From positions 3,534,001 through 3,598,000 of the forward strand of contig NZ_CP108032.1 of the NCBI RefSeq assembly GCF_036169555.1: 64,000 nucleotides of DNA, read 5' to 3'. The DNA is from Streptomyces sp. NBC_00306 (GTDB lineage: Bacteria; Actinomycetota; Actinomycetes; Streptomycetales; Streptomycetaceae). Under the pieces are notes generated by a model. That model worked only from the letters and a program-made list of their open reading frames with translations, was not told the DNA's origin and did not search any database. The position numbers were made by a program, and so were the translations under genes. Position 1 is the first letter of the stretch; every line of letters starts with the position of its first letter. Of this stretch, positions 7,876 through 17,007 are shown piece after piece.

Positions 7876-9435
7876 TCAGTCCGCCGTCACCAGCGACGGC
7901 GTGTCCTTCGTCAGTACCTCGCCGCGGAAGAACGCCGGGCTGCGGCGCTGCATCACCAGCATCAGCACCACGCCGAGCAGCAGCAGCCCGACGCCGATCA
8001 CGAAGACCGAGCCGACACCGAAGACCGCCGAGCCGCTGCCGTACGCCGGGTCCCACATGTCGTACAGCGTCTTGCCGAACACCGCGGCCAGCAGGACACC
8101 GCCCAGCAGCGGGAAGAGGCCCTTGAAGACGAAGTCGCGTCCGGAGTTCAGGAGTTCGCGACGGAAGTACCAGGCGCAGGCGAAGGCCGTGAGGGCGTAG
8201 TAGAAGCAGATCATGAGGCCGAGGGCGTAGATGGTGTCGACCAGGACGTGCTCACTGACCAGGGTCATCACCGTGTAGAAGACGCCGGTGGCGACACCGG
8301 CCACCACGGTCGCGCGGCCCGGGGTCTTGAAGCGCGGGTGGACGCGGGCGTACGACGGCGGCAGGGCCTCGTACGCCGACATCGCGAGCACCGTGCGGGC
8401 GACGGGGATGAACGTCGTCTGGAGGCTGGCCGCCGCCGACGCGAGGACCGCGAGGAAGAGCAGGATGCCGAGGCCGGGGCCCATCACCGGGCCGGCGAGC
8501 GCCGCGAAGACGTTGTCGGAGGTCTCGGGGTTGGCGAGTCCGAGGCCCTTTTCACCGGAGCCGACGGCCATCTGGGCGGCGACGCCAGTGGCGAGGTAGG
8601 AGCCGACCAGGACGACCATCGCGATGAGGGCGGCGCGGCCGGGGGTCCTGTCGCTGCCGGTCGTCTCCTCGTTGGCGGTCAGGCAGGCGTCCCAGCCCCA
8701 GTACATGAAGATCGAGAGGGACAGTCCGGCGGTGAAGGCTGCGAAGGACTGCACGGCGAAGGGGTTCAGCCAGGAGAAGGAGAAGTCGAGACCGGTCGAG
8801 AACTCGCCGCTGCCCGCCTTCTGGAAGGCCATCGCGACGAAGACGGCCAGCACGAGCAGTTGCAGGCCCACGAGCGCGTACTGCACGCCCTTGGTCGCGG
8901 TCATGCCCCGGTAGCTGATCGCCGTGGCGATCGCGATGAGGACGAGGCAGGTGAGGATGTGCACGGGCTTGCTGTCGTCGAGCGCCGCCACCGACCCGCT
9001 GCCGGTGATCTCGCCCGCGAGGAGCCAGAAGTACGAGGTGGCCACGCCCGCCAGGTTCGAGAGCACGATGATCGTCGCGATCACCAGGCCCCAGCCGCAC
9101 ATCCAGCCGAGGCGCGGCCCGAAGGCCTTCACGGTCCAGGTGAAGGACGTGCCGCAGTCGGGCATCACCCGGTTCAGCTCGCGGTAGGCGAAGGCGACCA
9201 GCAGCATCGGCAGGAAGCCCGCCAGGAACACCGCGGGCATCTGCAGCCCGACCTCGCCGGCCGTGGAGCCGAGGGTGGAGGTCAGACAGTAGACGGGGGC
9301 GACGGTCGAGACGCCGATGACGGCGCTGCCCATCAGTCCGACGGAGTTGCCGCCGAGTCCCTTGGTGCGTACGCCCCCGTCGGAGGCGCCCCGTACCGTG
9401 TCTCCGGCCTGGGGCCGCGCATCCAGCTGAGTCAT
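7876..9435 (-). CDS. APC-superfamily amino acid/amine permease
   Basis: About 519 residues with roughly twelve hydrophobic segments. The first one carries GLMGSAVIGVSTVAPVYCLT, the broken-helix Gly motif of APC transporters, and the region AYRELNRVMPDCGTSFTW matches the second conserved APC signature. I choose the ATG at 9435 (MTQLDARPQAG) since the ATG at 9465 adds ten residues without a ribosome site; this is not certain. It is an inner-membrane secondary transporter for an amino acid, polyamine or related amine. Orientation and neighbours (aldehyde dehydrogenase, N-acyl-D-amino-acid deacylase-like enzyme) suggest uptake or clearance of an amine/amino acid substrate, although 217 bases separate it from the dehydrogenase gene. 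Confidence 0.85.
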   Translation of the reverse strand: MTQLDARPQAGDTVRGASDGGVRTKGLGGNSVGLMGSAVIGVSTVAPVYCLTSTLGSTAGEVGLQMPAVFLAGFLPMLLVAFAYRELNRVMPDCGTSFTWTVKAFGPRLGWMCGWGLVIATIIVLSNLAGVATSYFWLLAGEITGSGSVAALDDSKPVHILTCLVLIAIATAISYRGMTATKGVQYALVGLQLLVLAVFVAMAFQKAGSGEFSTGLDFSFSWLNPFAVQSFAAFTAGLSLSIFMYWGWDACLTANEETTGSDRTPGRAALIAMVVLVGSYLATGVAAQMAVGSGEKGLGLANPETSDNVFAALAGPVMGPGLGILLFLAVLASAAASLQTTFIPVARTVLAMSAYEALPPSYARVHPRFKTPGRATVVAGVATGVFYTVMTLVSEHVLVDTIYALGLMICFYYALTAFACAWYFRRELLNSGRDFVFKGLFPLLGGVLLAAVFGKTLYDMWDPAYGSGSAVFGVGSVFVIGVGLLLLGVVLMLVMQRRSPAFFRGEVLTKDTPSLVTAD

Positions 9436-9652
9436 GAACAGGACGTTAAGGGCTGCGGTTTCCATATCCGGAGGTGTGAGATCCGGACACCGCTCCTTTC
9501 ATTCCATGGCCCAGCGCGGGAAATGGGCACTGCATTAAAGGGCACGGCACATCATCGCCCGGTCTACCGCAGGCCGTGAGGGCATCCTTCCGGAATGCGG
9601 GAACCGCAGCAGTGTCCGTTTTGACCGGTTTCCAAATTTTCCCGCGCTGTTT

Positions 9653-11104
9653 TCAGCCCGGCCAGACGACCGCCTGCACCTCGCTGTACGCCTGCAGTGC
9701 GTAGGACCCCACGTCCCGGCCGACCCCGCTGCGCTTGAATCCGCCGAACGGCGCCTCCATGTTCCGGCCGATGGTGTTCACACCCACCCCGCCCGCCCGC
9801 AGCTCGCCCGCGATCCGGAAGGCCCGCGCGACGTCGCCCGACCACACGTAGTCGATCAGGCCGTAGTCGCTGTCGTTGGCGAGCGCGATGCCCTCCTCCT
9901 CCGTGTCGAAGGGGACGACCACCACCACCGGGCCGAAGATCTCCTCCCGCACGACGCGCATCCCGGCCGTGCAGTCCGCGAAGAGCGTGGGGGCGACGTA
10001 GAAGCCCTTCTCGAACTCCGGACGCTCGCCGCCCGCGACGAGCCGGGCGCCTTCCTTGCGGCCCAGTTCGATGTAGGACTCCACCCGGTCGCGGTGCGCG
10101 GCAGAGATCACCGGGCCGACCACCGTTCCCCGCTCGGCCGGATCGCCGGTCTTGAGGTGCCCGGCGTAGGCCGCCAGCTTCTCCACCAGCCGGTCATGGA
10201 TCCCGCGCTGCGCGATCACCCGGGTCGGGGCCGTGCAGATCTGCCCGCTGTAGAAGGAGAACGTCGTCCCGATGCCCTGAACGGCCGAGTCGAGGTCGGC
10301 GTCGTCGAAGACGAGGGCCGCGCCCTTGCCGCCGAGTTCCATCAGCTGGCGCTTCATTCCGCGGCCGCAGACCTCGGCGATGCGCTGACCGACCTCCGTC
10401 GAACCGGTGAAGCTGACCATGTCGATGTCCCCGGAGTCGACCGCGGCCTCGCCGGCGGCGGGCGCGGACCCGGTCACCACGTTCACCACGCCCGGCGGTA
10501 CGCCCGCCTCCGCCAGCGCCTCGGCCATCCGGTACACGGACAGCGGGTCCTGCGGGGCGGGCTTCACGACGACCGTGTTGCCCATGGCGAGCGCGGGTGC
10601 GACCTTGCCCGCCGGGTTGGCCCAGGGGTTGTTGTACGAGGTGATGCAGGTGACGACGCCGACCGGACGGCGCACCGCGAGCGCGCCGAACACTCCGGCC
10701 CGCCCCATCGGGCCCGCCGCGTTGATCTGCGGGGGCAGCGCCTGCTCGACGGGTTCCAGGGCGCCCCGCGCATAGCGACGGAAGCGCGCCGCACCGACCG
10801 CGACCTGCATCCCGCGCGCGGTGGCGGTGGTCGCCCCGCTCTCCGCGCGGGCGAGTTCGGCGTACGGCTCCGCCTCGCGCTGGATGACGTCGGCGGCCGC
10901 GTCCAGGATCCGGGCGCGCTCCTCGGGCTTTGTGCGCGACCAGCCGGCGAAGGCCTCGCGGGCCGCGGCGGCCGCCGCGTACACCTGCTCACGGCTCGCC
11001 TCGGGAGCGAGGCCGACGGTCTCCTCGGTCGCCGGGTCGACGACCTCGTAGTACCCGTCGTCGGGCTCGACCCACTCGCCGCCGATGAACAGCCGCTGGT
11101 TCAC
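9653..11104 (-). CDS. NAD(P)-dependent aldehyde dehydrogenase
   Basis: 483 residues, full length for the ALDH superfamily. The cofactor region has GNTVVVKPAPQDPLS and FTGSTEVGQRI; the general base Glu is in MELGGKGAALVFDDAD (~residue 255) and the nucleophilic Cys in YSGQICTAPTRVI (~289). EEIFGPVVVVVPFDTEEEG is the usual C-terminal signature. Starts with GTG at 11104, overlapping the TGA of the amidohydrolase gene by four bases, so the two are translated together. It oxidises an aldehyde to a carboxylate in the cytoplasm; the substrate is not known but is likely produced or channelled by the coupled pathway. Confidence 0.92.
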   Translation of the reverse strand: MNQRLFIGGEWVEPDDGYYEVVDPATEETVGLAPEASREQVYAAAAAAREAFAGWSRTKPEERARILDAAADVIQREAEPYAELARAESGATTATARGMQVAVGAARFRRYARGALEPVEQALPPQINAAGPMGRAGVFGALAVRRPVGVVTCITSYNNPWANPAGKVAPALAMGNTVVVKPAPQDPLSVYRMAEALAEAGVPPGVVNVVTGSAPAAGEAAVDSGDIDMVSFTGSTEVGQRIAEVCGRGMKRQLMELGGKGAALVFDDADLDSAVQGIGTTFSFYSGQICTAPTRVIAQRGIHDRLVEKLAAYAGHLKTGDPAERGTVVGPVISAAHRDRVESYIELGRKEGARLVAGGERPEFEKGFYVAPTLFADCTAGMRVVREEIFGPVVVVVPFDTEEEGIALANDSDYGLIDYVWSGDVARAFRIAGELRAGGVGVNTIGRNMEAPFGGFKRSGVGRDVGSYALQAYSEVQAVVWPG

Positions 11105-12840
11105 CGGGTGCTCACGGTCCTCGTGTCGCGGCCCGAACGCAGGATCGTGCCCGGGACCGCGCCGGTGACCCGGTCGTCCCGGATGGTCTCGACGCCGTTC
11201 ACCCGCACCGAGACGATGCCGATCGCCTGGGCGTCCAGGCGCGGGCTGTCGCCGGGCAGGTCGTGCACCAGGGTCGCCGGGCCGGCCTCGATACGGTCCG
11301 GGTCGAACAGCACCAGGTCCGCGTGCCAGCCCTCGTGGATGCGGCCCCGCTCACGCAGGCCGAAGAGCTGCGCCGGGTCGTCGGTCAGCATCTTCACGGC
11401 CTCCTCCAGCGGCAGCAGCTTGCGGCCGCGCAGACAGTCGCCGAGGAAGCGGGTGGTGTAGGGCGCGCCGCACATCCGGTCCAGATGGGCGCCCGCGTCG
11501 GAGCCGCCGAGCATGACGTCCTCGTGCGCCCAGGTCTGCCGGCGCAGCTCCCAGGACGCGGGGTCGTTGTCGGTGGGCATCGGCCACAGGACCGTGCGCA
11601 GTTCGTCGTTGGCGCAGATCTCGACCAGGCAGGTGAAGGGGTCCTGGCCGCGTTCGGCGGCGATGTCGTTGACCACGCGGCCGCTGAGGCCGTCGTTCTC
11701 CTTGGCATAGGTGTCGCCGATGACGTAGCGGCCGAAGTTGGCGAGCCGGCGGAAGACACCGGCTTCCTTGGAGTCGGCGCGGCGCAGCATCTCCTCGCGC
11801 ACGGCGGGGTCGCGGAGCTTCTCGATCCGCTCCGGGACCGGGAGGGCCAGGATCTCGCCCCAGCCGGGGATGAGGTTCAGCGCGCAGAACGTGCCGAGCG
11901 ACATGTTCATGGGGGTGAGGATCGGCATGGTCAGCGCGACGATGCGGCCGCCTTCCCGGCGGGCGCGCTCGCTCGCCGTCAGCTGGCGCGGTACGCGTTC
12001 GGGCACGGACGCGTCGATGGTGAGCACGTTCCAGTTCAGCGGGCGTCCGGCGGCGGCGGACATCTGCACGAAGAGGTCGATCTCCTCGTCGCTGAACTGG
12101 TCCAGGCAGCCGGCGACGATCGCCTCCAGCTGGGTGCCCTCGTGGTCGGCGACCGCGCGGGAGAGCGCGAGGAGTTCGGCGGGCCCGGCGTGCCGGGAGG
12201 CGACCGGTTTGCCGTCGCCGTCCGAGTGCGTGGAGGACTGGGTGGTGGACAGGCCCCAGGCACCGGCGTCCATCGCCTCGTGGAAGAGGGCGAGCATCTG
12301 CTCCAGCTGCTCGGGGGTGGGCGTGCCGCCGACGGCGTCGGGGCCCATCACATGGCGGCGCAGGGCACAGTGGCCCACCATGAAACCGGCGTTGACGGCC
12401 GTCCTGCCCTCCAGCGCGTCCAGGTACTCGCCGAAGGTGTGCCAGTTCCAGGGCGCGCCCTCCTCCAGGGCGACCAGCGACATGCCTTCCACCTTGGACA
12501 TCATCCGGCGGGTGTAGTCGGCGTCCTCGGGGCGTTCGGGGTTCAGCGGCGCGAGGGTGAATCCGCAGTTGCCGCCGGCGACGGTGGTGACGCCGTGGTT
12601 CATGGAGGGGGTGGCGTACGGGTCCCAGAACAGCTGGGCGTCGTAGTGCGTGTGCGGGTCGACGAACCCGGGGGTGAGGATCAGGCCGGTGGCGTCCTCA
12701 CTCGTCCTGGCCTCCTCCTCGACGGTGCCGGGCGCGGCGATGACGGCGATGCGGCCGTCCCGTACGCCGACGTCGGCGACGAACGCGGGAGCGCCGGTCC
12801 CGTCCACGACGGTCGCCGATCGGATGAGGTGGTCGAGCAT
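11101..12840 (-). CDS. D-aminoacylase-type amidohydrolase (N-acyl-D-amino-acid deacylase family)
   Basis: 579 residues from the ATG at 12840, with AGAGGAA before it; an ATG further upstream falls in tandem repeats and is less likely. The N-terminus LIRSATVVDGTGAPAFVADV is the small beta-sandwich of urease-like amidohydrolases. The barrel begins with LTPGFVDPHTHYDAQLFWDP (metal HxH) and GNCGFTLAPL contains the Cys that bridges zinc in D-aminoacylases. LGGSDAGAHLDRMCG gives the late metal Asp. Related proteins hydrolyse N-acyl-D-amino acids, but many actinobacterial copies have unknown substrates. Coupled to the aldehyde dehydrogenase gene. Confidence 0.85.
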   Translation of the reverse strand: MLDHLIRSATVVDGTGAPAFVADVGVRDGRIAVIAAPGTVEEEARTSEDATGLILTPGFVDPHTHYDAQLFWDPYATPSMNHGVTTVAGGNCGFTLAPLNPERPEDADYTRRMMSKVEGMSLVALEEGAPWNWHTFGEYLDALEGRTAVNAGFMVGHCALRRHVMGPDAVGGTPTPEQLEQMLALFHEAMDAGAWGLSTTQSSTHSDGDGKPVASRHAGPAELLALSRAVADHEGTQLEAIVAGCLDQFSDEEIDLFVQMSAAAGRPLNWNVLTIDASVPERVPRQLTASERARREGGRIVALTMPILTPMNMSLGTFCALNLIPGWGEILALPVPERIEKLRDPAVREEMLRRADSKEAGVFRRLANFGRYVIGDTYAKENDGLSGRVVNDIAAERGQDPFTCLVEICANDELRTVLWPMPTDNDPASWELRRQTWAHEDVMLGGSDAGAHLDRMCGAPYTTRFLGDCLRGRKLLPLEEAVKMLTDDPAQLFGLRERGRIHEGWHADLVLFDPDRIEAGPATLVHDLPGDSPRLDAQAIGIVSVRVNGVETIRDDRVTGAVPGTILRSGRDTRTVSTR

Positions 12841-12854
12841 GGGAGTTCCTCTCT

Positions 12855-12903
12855 GTGAGCCGGGGGCGGCTTGGTGAGCCGGGGGCGGCTTGGTGAGCCG
12901 GGG
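12855..12903. repeat. 19-bp tandem repeat, 2.6 copies
   Basis: Unit GTGAGCCGGGGGCGGCTTG repeated at 12855 and 12874, with an 11-base partial third copy at 12893. It lies right upstream of the amidohydrolase ribosome site. Confidence 0.85.
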
Positions 12904-12905
12904 CA

Positions 12906-12966
12906 TCACCGTGGTGCGGGTCGGGTCGTCACCGTGGTGCGGGTCGGGTCGTCACCGTGGTGCGGG
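12906..12966. repeat. 23-bp tandem repeat, 2.7 copies
   Basis: The unit starts TCACCGTGGTGCGGG and ends TCGGGTCG; full copies at 12906 and 12929 and a partial one at 12952-12966. It contains the small palindrome CACCGTGGTG. Confidence 0.85.
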
Positions 12967-13283
12967 CCGGCGGAGGCACCGTGCGTACGGGCGGGGAGGT
13001 CGATGAGAGCGCCGGTGCCCGGAGGGCCATCCGCTCGGAGGGCCATGCGCTCGGAGGCCGGCCGGTCGTGGCACCGGCATCAGGGGGCTCAGGCACCGGG
13101 GCGCCCGTGGACCGGGCCCTCAGGAGCCCGGCGCCCCAGGGCGGGACCGCCGGGGCGCGGGCCTCGGCCCGGCCGGTGCGGCAGGCCGCTGCCGCACCAC
13201 CCGGGCCGGGCCCTGATCCGAGGCTGCGGGCCGGGAAGCCGCTGCCCCCTCCGGCGCGGGCGACGTGCCCGCGCCGAAACCGG

Positions 13284-14408
13284 TCATGCTCCCGCGTTCC
13301 CGCGGAAGCGCGTGGTCCGGTGCACCGGATCCGTGTCGATCTGCGGGATCACATGCTCACCGATCAGCTTGATGGTGTTCATCGTGTCCTCGTAGGAGAT
13401 CCCGATGGGCAGTCCGAACGACAGCTGGTCCGCCCCGGCCTGCTCCCAGCGCTTGCACTGCTGGAGCACCTCGCCCGGGTCGCCGCAGATCATGAGTTCC
13501 TCGGCGATGAGCAGCTCGATGATCTCCGCGCTGTACTCCGGCAGCAGCTCGGGCCATTCCGGGATGCCCTCGGGACGGGGGAAGGTGTCGTGGTAGCGGA
13601 ACAGCAGCGACTGGAGGTAGTTGAGCCCGCCGCCGACGGCGATCTCGACCGCCTTCTCGTGCGTCTCGGCACAGATGGCGGTGGACGTCACCATGACGTT
13701 GTCGTTGACGAAGTCGCCGATCGCGACGGCCTCCTTGACAGCCGTCTTGTACGACTCGACGACCCACTCCATGTCGGAGACCTTCTGCACGCTGAAGCCG
13801 AGGACGCCGAGCCCCTTCTTGCCGGCCATCGCGTACGAGGACGGGGAGCCGGCGGCGTACCACATGGCCGGGTGGGACGTTCCGTACGGCTTCGGCAGTA
13901 TCTTCCGCGGAGGCAGGGACCAGTGCTTGCCCTGGAAGCCGACGTACTCGTCCTGGAGCCACATCTTGGGGAACTCCGCGATGGTCTCTTCCCAGATCTC
14001 CTTGGTGTGGTTCATGTCGGTGATGCCCGGCATGAACCCGAGGATCTCGTGGCTGCCCGCGCCGCGGCCGGTGCCGAACTCGAAGCGGCCCTCGGAGAGA
14101 TGGTCGAGCATGGCGACCTTCTCGGCCACCTTCACGGGGTGGTTGACGGGTGCCAGCGGGTTGAAGATGCCCGAGCCCAGATGGATGCGGTCCGTCGCGT
14201 GCGCGAGGTAGCCGAGGTAGACGTCGTTGGCGGAGAGGTGCGAGTACTCCTCCAGGAAGTGGTGCTCGGAGGCCCAGGCGTACTTGAACCCGCTCCGGTC
14301 CGCCTGGATGACGTACTCGGTCTCCTCCATCAGCGCCTTGTGCTCGGCGAGCGGGTCGGTCTCGGCGCGCTTGCCGACATATCCCTGTACAAAGAGCCCG
14401 AATTCCAA
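13284..14408 (-). CDS. LLM-class flavin-dependent oxidoreductase (luciferase-like)
   Basis: 374 residues. The first strand is MEFGLFVQGYVGK, then YAWASEHHFLEEYSHLSAN, the EHH motif of bacterial-luciferase alpha-type monooxygenases, and LGSGIFNPLAPVNHPVKVAEKVAMLD in several short blocks, typical of FMN-dependent members. A TGA lies three codons upstream in frame, which forces a TTG start at 14408 (or a later one) with no ribosome site, so the mRNA may be leaderless. A perfect 17-bp palindrome sits 22 bases before the start. It probably monooxygenates a catabolic intermediate with reduced FMN supplied by a separate reductase; the flavin reductase at 45107 carries the same operator and is a candidate partner (inference). 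Confidence 0.88.
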   Translation of the reverse strand: MEFGLFVQGYVGKRAETDPLAEHKALMEETEYVIQADRSGFKYAWASEHHFLEEYSHLSANDVYLGYLAHATDRIHLGSGIFNPLAPVNHPVKVAEKVAMLDHLSEGRFEFGTGRGAGSHEILGFMPGITDMNHTKEIWEETIAEFPKMWLQDEYVGFQGKHWSLPPRKILPKPYGTSHPAMWYAAGSPSSYAMAGKKGLGVLGFSVQKVSDMEWVVESYKTAVKEAVAIGDFVNDNVMVTSTAICAETHEKAVEIAVGGGLNYLQSLLFRYHDTFPRPEGIPEWPELLPEYSAEIIELLIAEELMICGDPGEVLQQCKRWEQAGADQLSFGLPIGISYEDTMNTIKLIGEHVIPQIDTDPVHRTTRFRGNAGA

Positions 14409-14430
14409 GGGGGTTCACCGTCCCTATGTT

Positions 14431-14447
14431 TCTGACGGACCGTCAGA
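14431..14447. promoter_or_regulatory. 17-bp palindromic operator (perfect copy)
   Basis: TCTGACGGACCGTCAGA: eight-base arms fully complementary about one central base. It lies 22 bases upstream of the TTG start of the luciferase-like gene on the minus strand. Best match of the shared motif in the window. Confidence 0.75.
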
Positions 14448-14490
14448 TCGAATGCGTCGACTGTTCCACCGCGTGCTCCAAGCGTCAATA

Positions 14491-14507
14491 GCTGACGGAG
14501 CCTCAGA
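14491..14507. promoter_or_regulatory. Degenerate 17-bp operator-like site
   Basis: GCTGACGGAGCCTCAGA keeps the left arm but has two mismatches in the right arm. It overlaps the stop codon of the SDR gene and lies 44 bases from the perfect site; may be a secondary site for the same promoter. Confidence 0.4.
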
Positions 14508-15264
14508 GAACGCTGACTCCGGCCAGCCAGCCGCCGTCGATCACGAACGGCTGCCCGGTGATGTACGAGGAGTCCTCGCAGGACAGGAACAGGGCGAGGC
14601 GCGCCACCTCGTCCGGCCGCCCCACCCGCCCCAGCGGCACCAGCTTCCGGTAGAGCTGGTCCAGCGCCCCCGGGTCCGTGCCCTCCGGATTGCTCATCGG
14701 GGTGTCCACCGCCCCCGGGCACACGGCATTGACCCGGATCCTCTTCGCCGCGAGTTCCAGGGCGGCGACCCGGGTGAGGCCGACGATCGCGTGCTTGCTC
14801 GCCGCGTACGCGCCGATGTACGTCATCCCGGTCAGGCCCGCGTACGAGGCGGTGTTGACGATCGTGCCGCCGCCCGCGGCCTCGATCTCGGGCGCGACCG
14901 TCTTGATTCCCAGGAACACACCCACCTGATTGACCTGGAGGACCTGCTGGAACTCCTCCAGGGGCGTGCTCACCAGCTCGTTGAAGCGCAGGATTCCCGC
15001 GTTGTTGACCAGCCCGTCGATCCTGCCGAACGCGCCCTTGGCCGCGGCGACCGCCGCGGTCCAGCCGCTCTCCTGGCTGACATCGAGATGCACGTACGCG
15101 GCCGTGTCCTCGCTCAGTTCCTTGGCGAGCGCCTCGCCCTGGTCGTCGAGCACGTCGGCGAGGACCACCTTGGCGCCCTCGGCCGCGAACAGCCGCGCCT
15201 CCTGCTCACCCTGTCCGCGCGCCGCGCCCGTGATGAGGACGACGCGTCCGTCGAGCTTTCCCAT
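14503..15264 (-). CDS. SDR-family NAD(P)-dependent oxidoreductase
   Basis: 253 residues from the ATG at 15264, chosen since GAGGGAG lies seven bases before it; an upstream start at 15288 lacks a site. Classical short-chain dehydrogenase: VVLITGAARGQGEQEARLF (cofactor TGxxxGxG), LVNNAGILR, catalytic Ser in TIVNTASYAG and Tyr/Lys in YIGAYAASKHAIVG. The Asp in VVLADVLDDQ points to NAD(H) preference. It lies 32 bases after the upstream F420-type oxidoreductase gene and is probably in one transcript with it. It would interconvert a secondary alcohol and ketone on the same pathway. Confidence 0.92.
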   Translation of the reverse strand: MGKLDGRVVLITGAARGQGEQEARLFAAEGAKVVLADVLDDQGEALAKELSEDTAAYVHLDVSQESGWTAAVAAAKGAFGRIDGLVNNAGILRFNELVSTPLEEFQQVLQVNQVGVFLGIKTVAPEIEAAGGGTIVNTASYAGLTGMTYIGAYAASKHAIVGLTRVAALELAAKRIRVNAVCPGAVDTPMSNPEGTDPGALDQLYRKLVPLGRVGRPDEVARLALFLSCEDSSYITGQPFVIDGGWLAGVSVL

Positions 15265-15296
15265 GGGTTTACTCCCTCGAGCCGTCACAAGCGGTC

Positions 15297-16250
15297 TCAG
15301 CTGTTGAGGTGCGGGGCGACGTCGGCGGCGAACGCCGCCATCTGGTCGGTCAGTTCGCCGCGGCTGCGGCTGCGGAAGCGCACCTGGATCTGCCGCACCC
15401 CCATGGCCGCGTACGCGCGCAGCGACTCGGCGATGGCGTCGGGCTTGCCGGTCAGGGTCCGCCGACCGGTCGCCCAGTCCGGCTCCCCCACGTACAGGGG
15501 CTCGGTGATGGCGCCGATCTCGATGGGGTCGCCGATCCCGGCCTCCTCCCGCAGCTGCCGCAGCCGGGCTATCTGACCGGGGAGCTTTCCGCGCGGATCG
15601 CCCTGCGGCAACCAGCCGTCGCCGCGCAGGGCCGCCCGGCGCACGGCCGCCGGCGAGGAACCGCCCACCCAGACGGGGATCCGCGACTGGACGGGACGGG
15701 GCCGCTGGCCGAGCCCGGAGAAGGAGAAGCGCTCCCCCGTGAACTCGGGGTACTCCTCCGGCCCGAGCGCGGCCCGCAGCGCGTCGATCGTCTCGTCGAG
15801 GAGCGGCCCGCGCCCGGCGAAGTCGGCACCGAGCGCATCGAACTCCTCCTGCACATGCCCGGCCCCGACCCCGAGGACGAGCCGCCCGCCGGAGAGATGG
15901 TCCAGGGTCGCGTACTGCTTGGCGCTGACCAGCGGGTGCCGCAGTCCGACCACGGCGACATGGCTGAGCAGCAGGACCCGTTCGGTGATGCCGGCGAGGA
16001 AGGCGAGCGTGGCCACCGGGTCGTACCAGACGGTGGACATGGCGTCGGCGAGCCGGCGCGGGATCGCGACATGGTCGCAGCTCGCGATGTACGCGAAGCC
16101 GGTCCTGTCCGCGGTCCTCGCTATCTCGGCGAGATCCTCCGCGCCCGCCACGGCCTCCCAGGACTCGGCGTAGATGGTGCTCTGCGACTGGACCGGGAGC
16201 TGCATCCCGTACGACAGCCGCCCTTCGGGCAGTACCTGCACATGCGCCAT
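15297..16250 (-). CDS. LLM-class F420-dependent oxidoreductase
   Basis: 317 residues, luciferase-like barrel of the F420 class: YIASCDHVAIPRRLADAMST near residue 55, LLSHVAVVGLRHPLVSAKQ, then LDHLSGGRLVLGVGAGHVQEEF and IPVWVGGSSPAAVRRAA, all close to the TIGR03619-type signatures. GGAGGAAG precedes the ATG at 16250. Two copies of the shared palindrome (16291 and 16332) stand 40 to 98 bases before the start. First gene of an apparent operon with the SDR gene. Substrate unknown; a redox step on a CoA-linked or free polycyclic intermediate is plausible. Confidence 0.88.
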   Translation of the reverse strand: MAHVQVLPEGRLSYGMQLPVQSQSTIYAESWEAVAGAEDLAEIARTADRTGFAYIASCDHVAIPRRLADAMSTVWYDPVATLAFLAGITERVLLLSHVAVVGLRHPLVSAKQYATLDHLSGGRLVLGVGAGHVQEEFDALGADFAGRGPLLDETIDALRAALGPEEYPEFTGERFSFSGLGQRPRPVQSRIPVWVGGSSPAAVRRAALRGDGWLPQGDPRGKLPGQIARLRQLREEAGIGDPIEIGAITEPLYVGEPDWATGRRTLTGKPDAIAESLRAYAAMGVRQIQVRFRSRSRGELTDQMAAFAADVAPHLNS

Positions 16251-16290
16251 GCCGCTTCCTCCGCCTCGGACGCCGACGCGACCCGGTAGA

Positions 16291-16307
16291 ACTGACGCTC
16301 CGTCAAT
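16291..16307. promoter_or_regulatory. 17-bp palindromic operator
   Basis: ACTGACGCTCCGTCAAT, one mismatch per arm from perfect symmetry with the consensus. 40 bases upstream of the F420-type oxidoreductase start. Confidence 0.65.
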
Positions 16308-16331
16308 TACGAGTACCGGACCATCGTGATA

Positions 16332-16348
16332 TCTGATGGCGCGTCAGA
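16332..16348. promoter_or_regulatory. 17-bp palindromic operator
   Basis: TCTGATGGCGCGTCAGA. Second site for the same promoter, centre 41 bases from the first, just after the pentapeptide gene stop. Confidence 0.65.
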
Positions 16349-16365
16349 CAAGGGGAGGGAGCGGG

Positions 16366-17007
16366 TCAGGTCACATCGAACCCCAGCGCGGCGGCGACGA
16401 CCGCGGCCTGCTCCAGGTCGATCTTCGCCCCGGCGAGCTCCACGGTGAGGGGGTCCAGCGCGGACAGGTCACTGCCGCGCAGATCGGCACCGGACAGCTT
16501 CGCGCCGTGCAGCAGGGAGCCCGAGAGATCGACACCGGTCACGGTCGCGCCCTCCAGTCGGGCCCCCGTGAGGTCGGCCTCCCGCATCCGGACACCCTCG
16601 AAGAGGGCGCTGCGCAGATCGGCGCCGGGCAGCGCGACGAAGGACCAATCCCCGCCGCGGACCTGGAGGATGTTGAACGTGCACTGCTGGAAGACGCTGC
16701 CGACGGCCTTGCACTGCTCGAAGCGGGTGTCGAAGAAGGAGCACCGCTTGAAGGTGCAGTTGGTGAAGGCCGCGTTGGTGTGCCGCGAGGCGTTGAACTT
16801 CACCCCGGAGAAGGTGCACTCGTCGAAGATCCCGCCGTCGTTCTCCACCTCGGTCCAGTCGGTGTCGTAGAACGTGTGGCCGGTGCGGCGCTCGCCGGAC
16901 AGATCTCTTCCGTACCAGTCCTCGTCCCGGACGACGGCTTTCCCGTCCGGGACCGGAGGACGGCCGGAAGAGGGGTGGATCGGGTCGCGTTCACGCCTGG
17001 GGGACAT
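16366..17007 (-). CDS. Pentapeptide repeat protein
   Basis: 213 residues from the ATG at 17007 (MSPRRERDP). From about residue 55 the sequence follows the A(D/N)LXX/F-centred five-residue rhythm: CTFSGVKFN, CTFKRCSFFDTRFEQC, ALFEGVRMREADLTGARLEG, GVDLSGSLLHGAKLSGADLRG. This gives a right-handed quadrilateral beta helix. Some members mimic DNA and protect gyrase (Qnr/MfpA type), but this one lacks any feature that assigns that role, so I leave the function open. It has no operator of the shared type in front of its start, and its stop lies just before the operator pair of the next gene. Confidence 0.85.
   Translation of the reverse strand: MSPRRERDPIHPSSGRPPVPDGKAVVRDEDWYGRDLSGERRTGHTFYDTDWTEVENDGGIFDECTFSGVKFNASRHTNAAFTNCTFKRCSFFDTRFEQCKAVGSVFQQCTFNILQVRGGDWSFVALPGADLRSALFEGVRMREADLTGARLEGATVTGVDLSGSLLHGAKLSGADLRGSDLSALDPLTVELAGAKIDLEQAAVVAAALGFDVT

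Larger units (their letters stand above)
12841..13283. other. Gene-free 443-base spacer with two short tandem repeats
   Basis: No convincing gene in either strand: the long open frames here are GC-rich shadows with no ribosome site. The spacer holds a 19-bp repeat (12855-12903) and a 23-bp repeat (12906-12966) and then GC-rich imperfect inverted sequence up to the end of the luciferase-like gene. I see no copy of the 17-bp palindrome. Confidence 0.6.

Noticed and set aside
7705..9579. Long open frames opposite the APC permease and other genes
   Set aside because: High-GC antisense frames rich in Arg/Gly/Ala; the sense strand carries clear domains.
12906..12966. The 23-bp repeat as a CRISPR-like or iteron array
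   Set aside because: Units abut directly with no spacers and only 2.7 copies exist, far from any replication gene.
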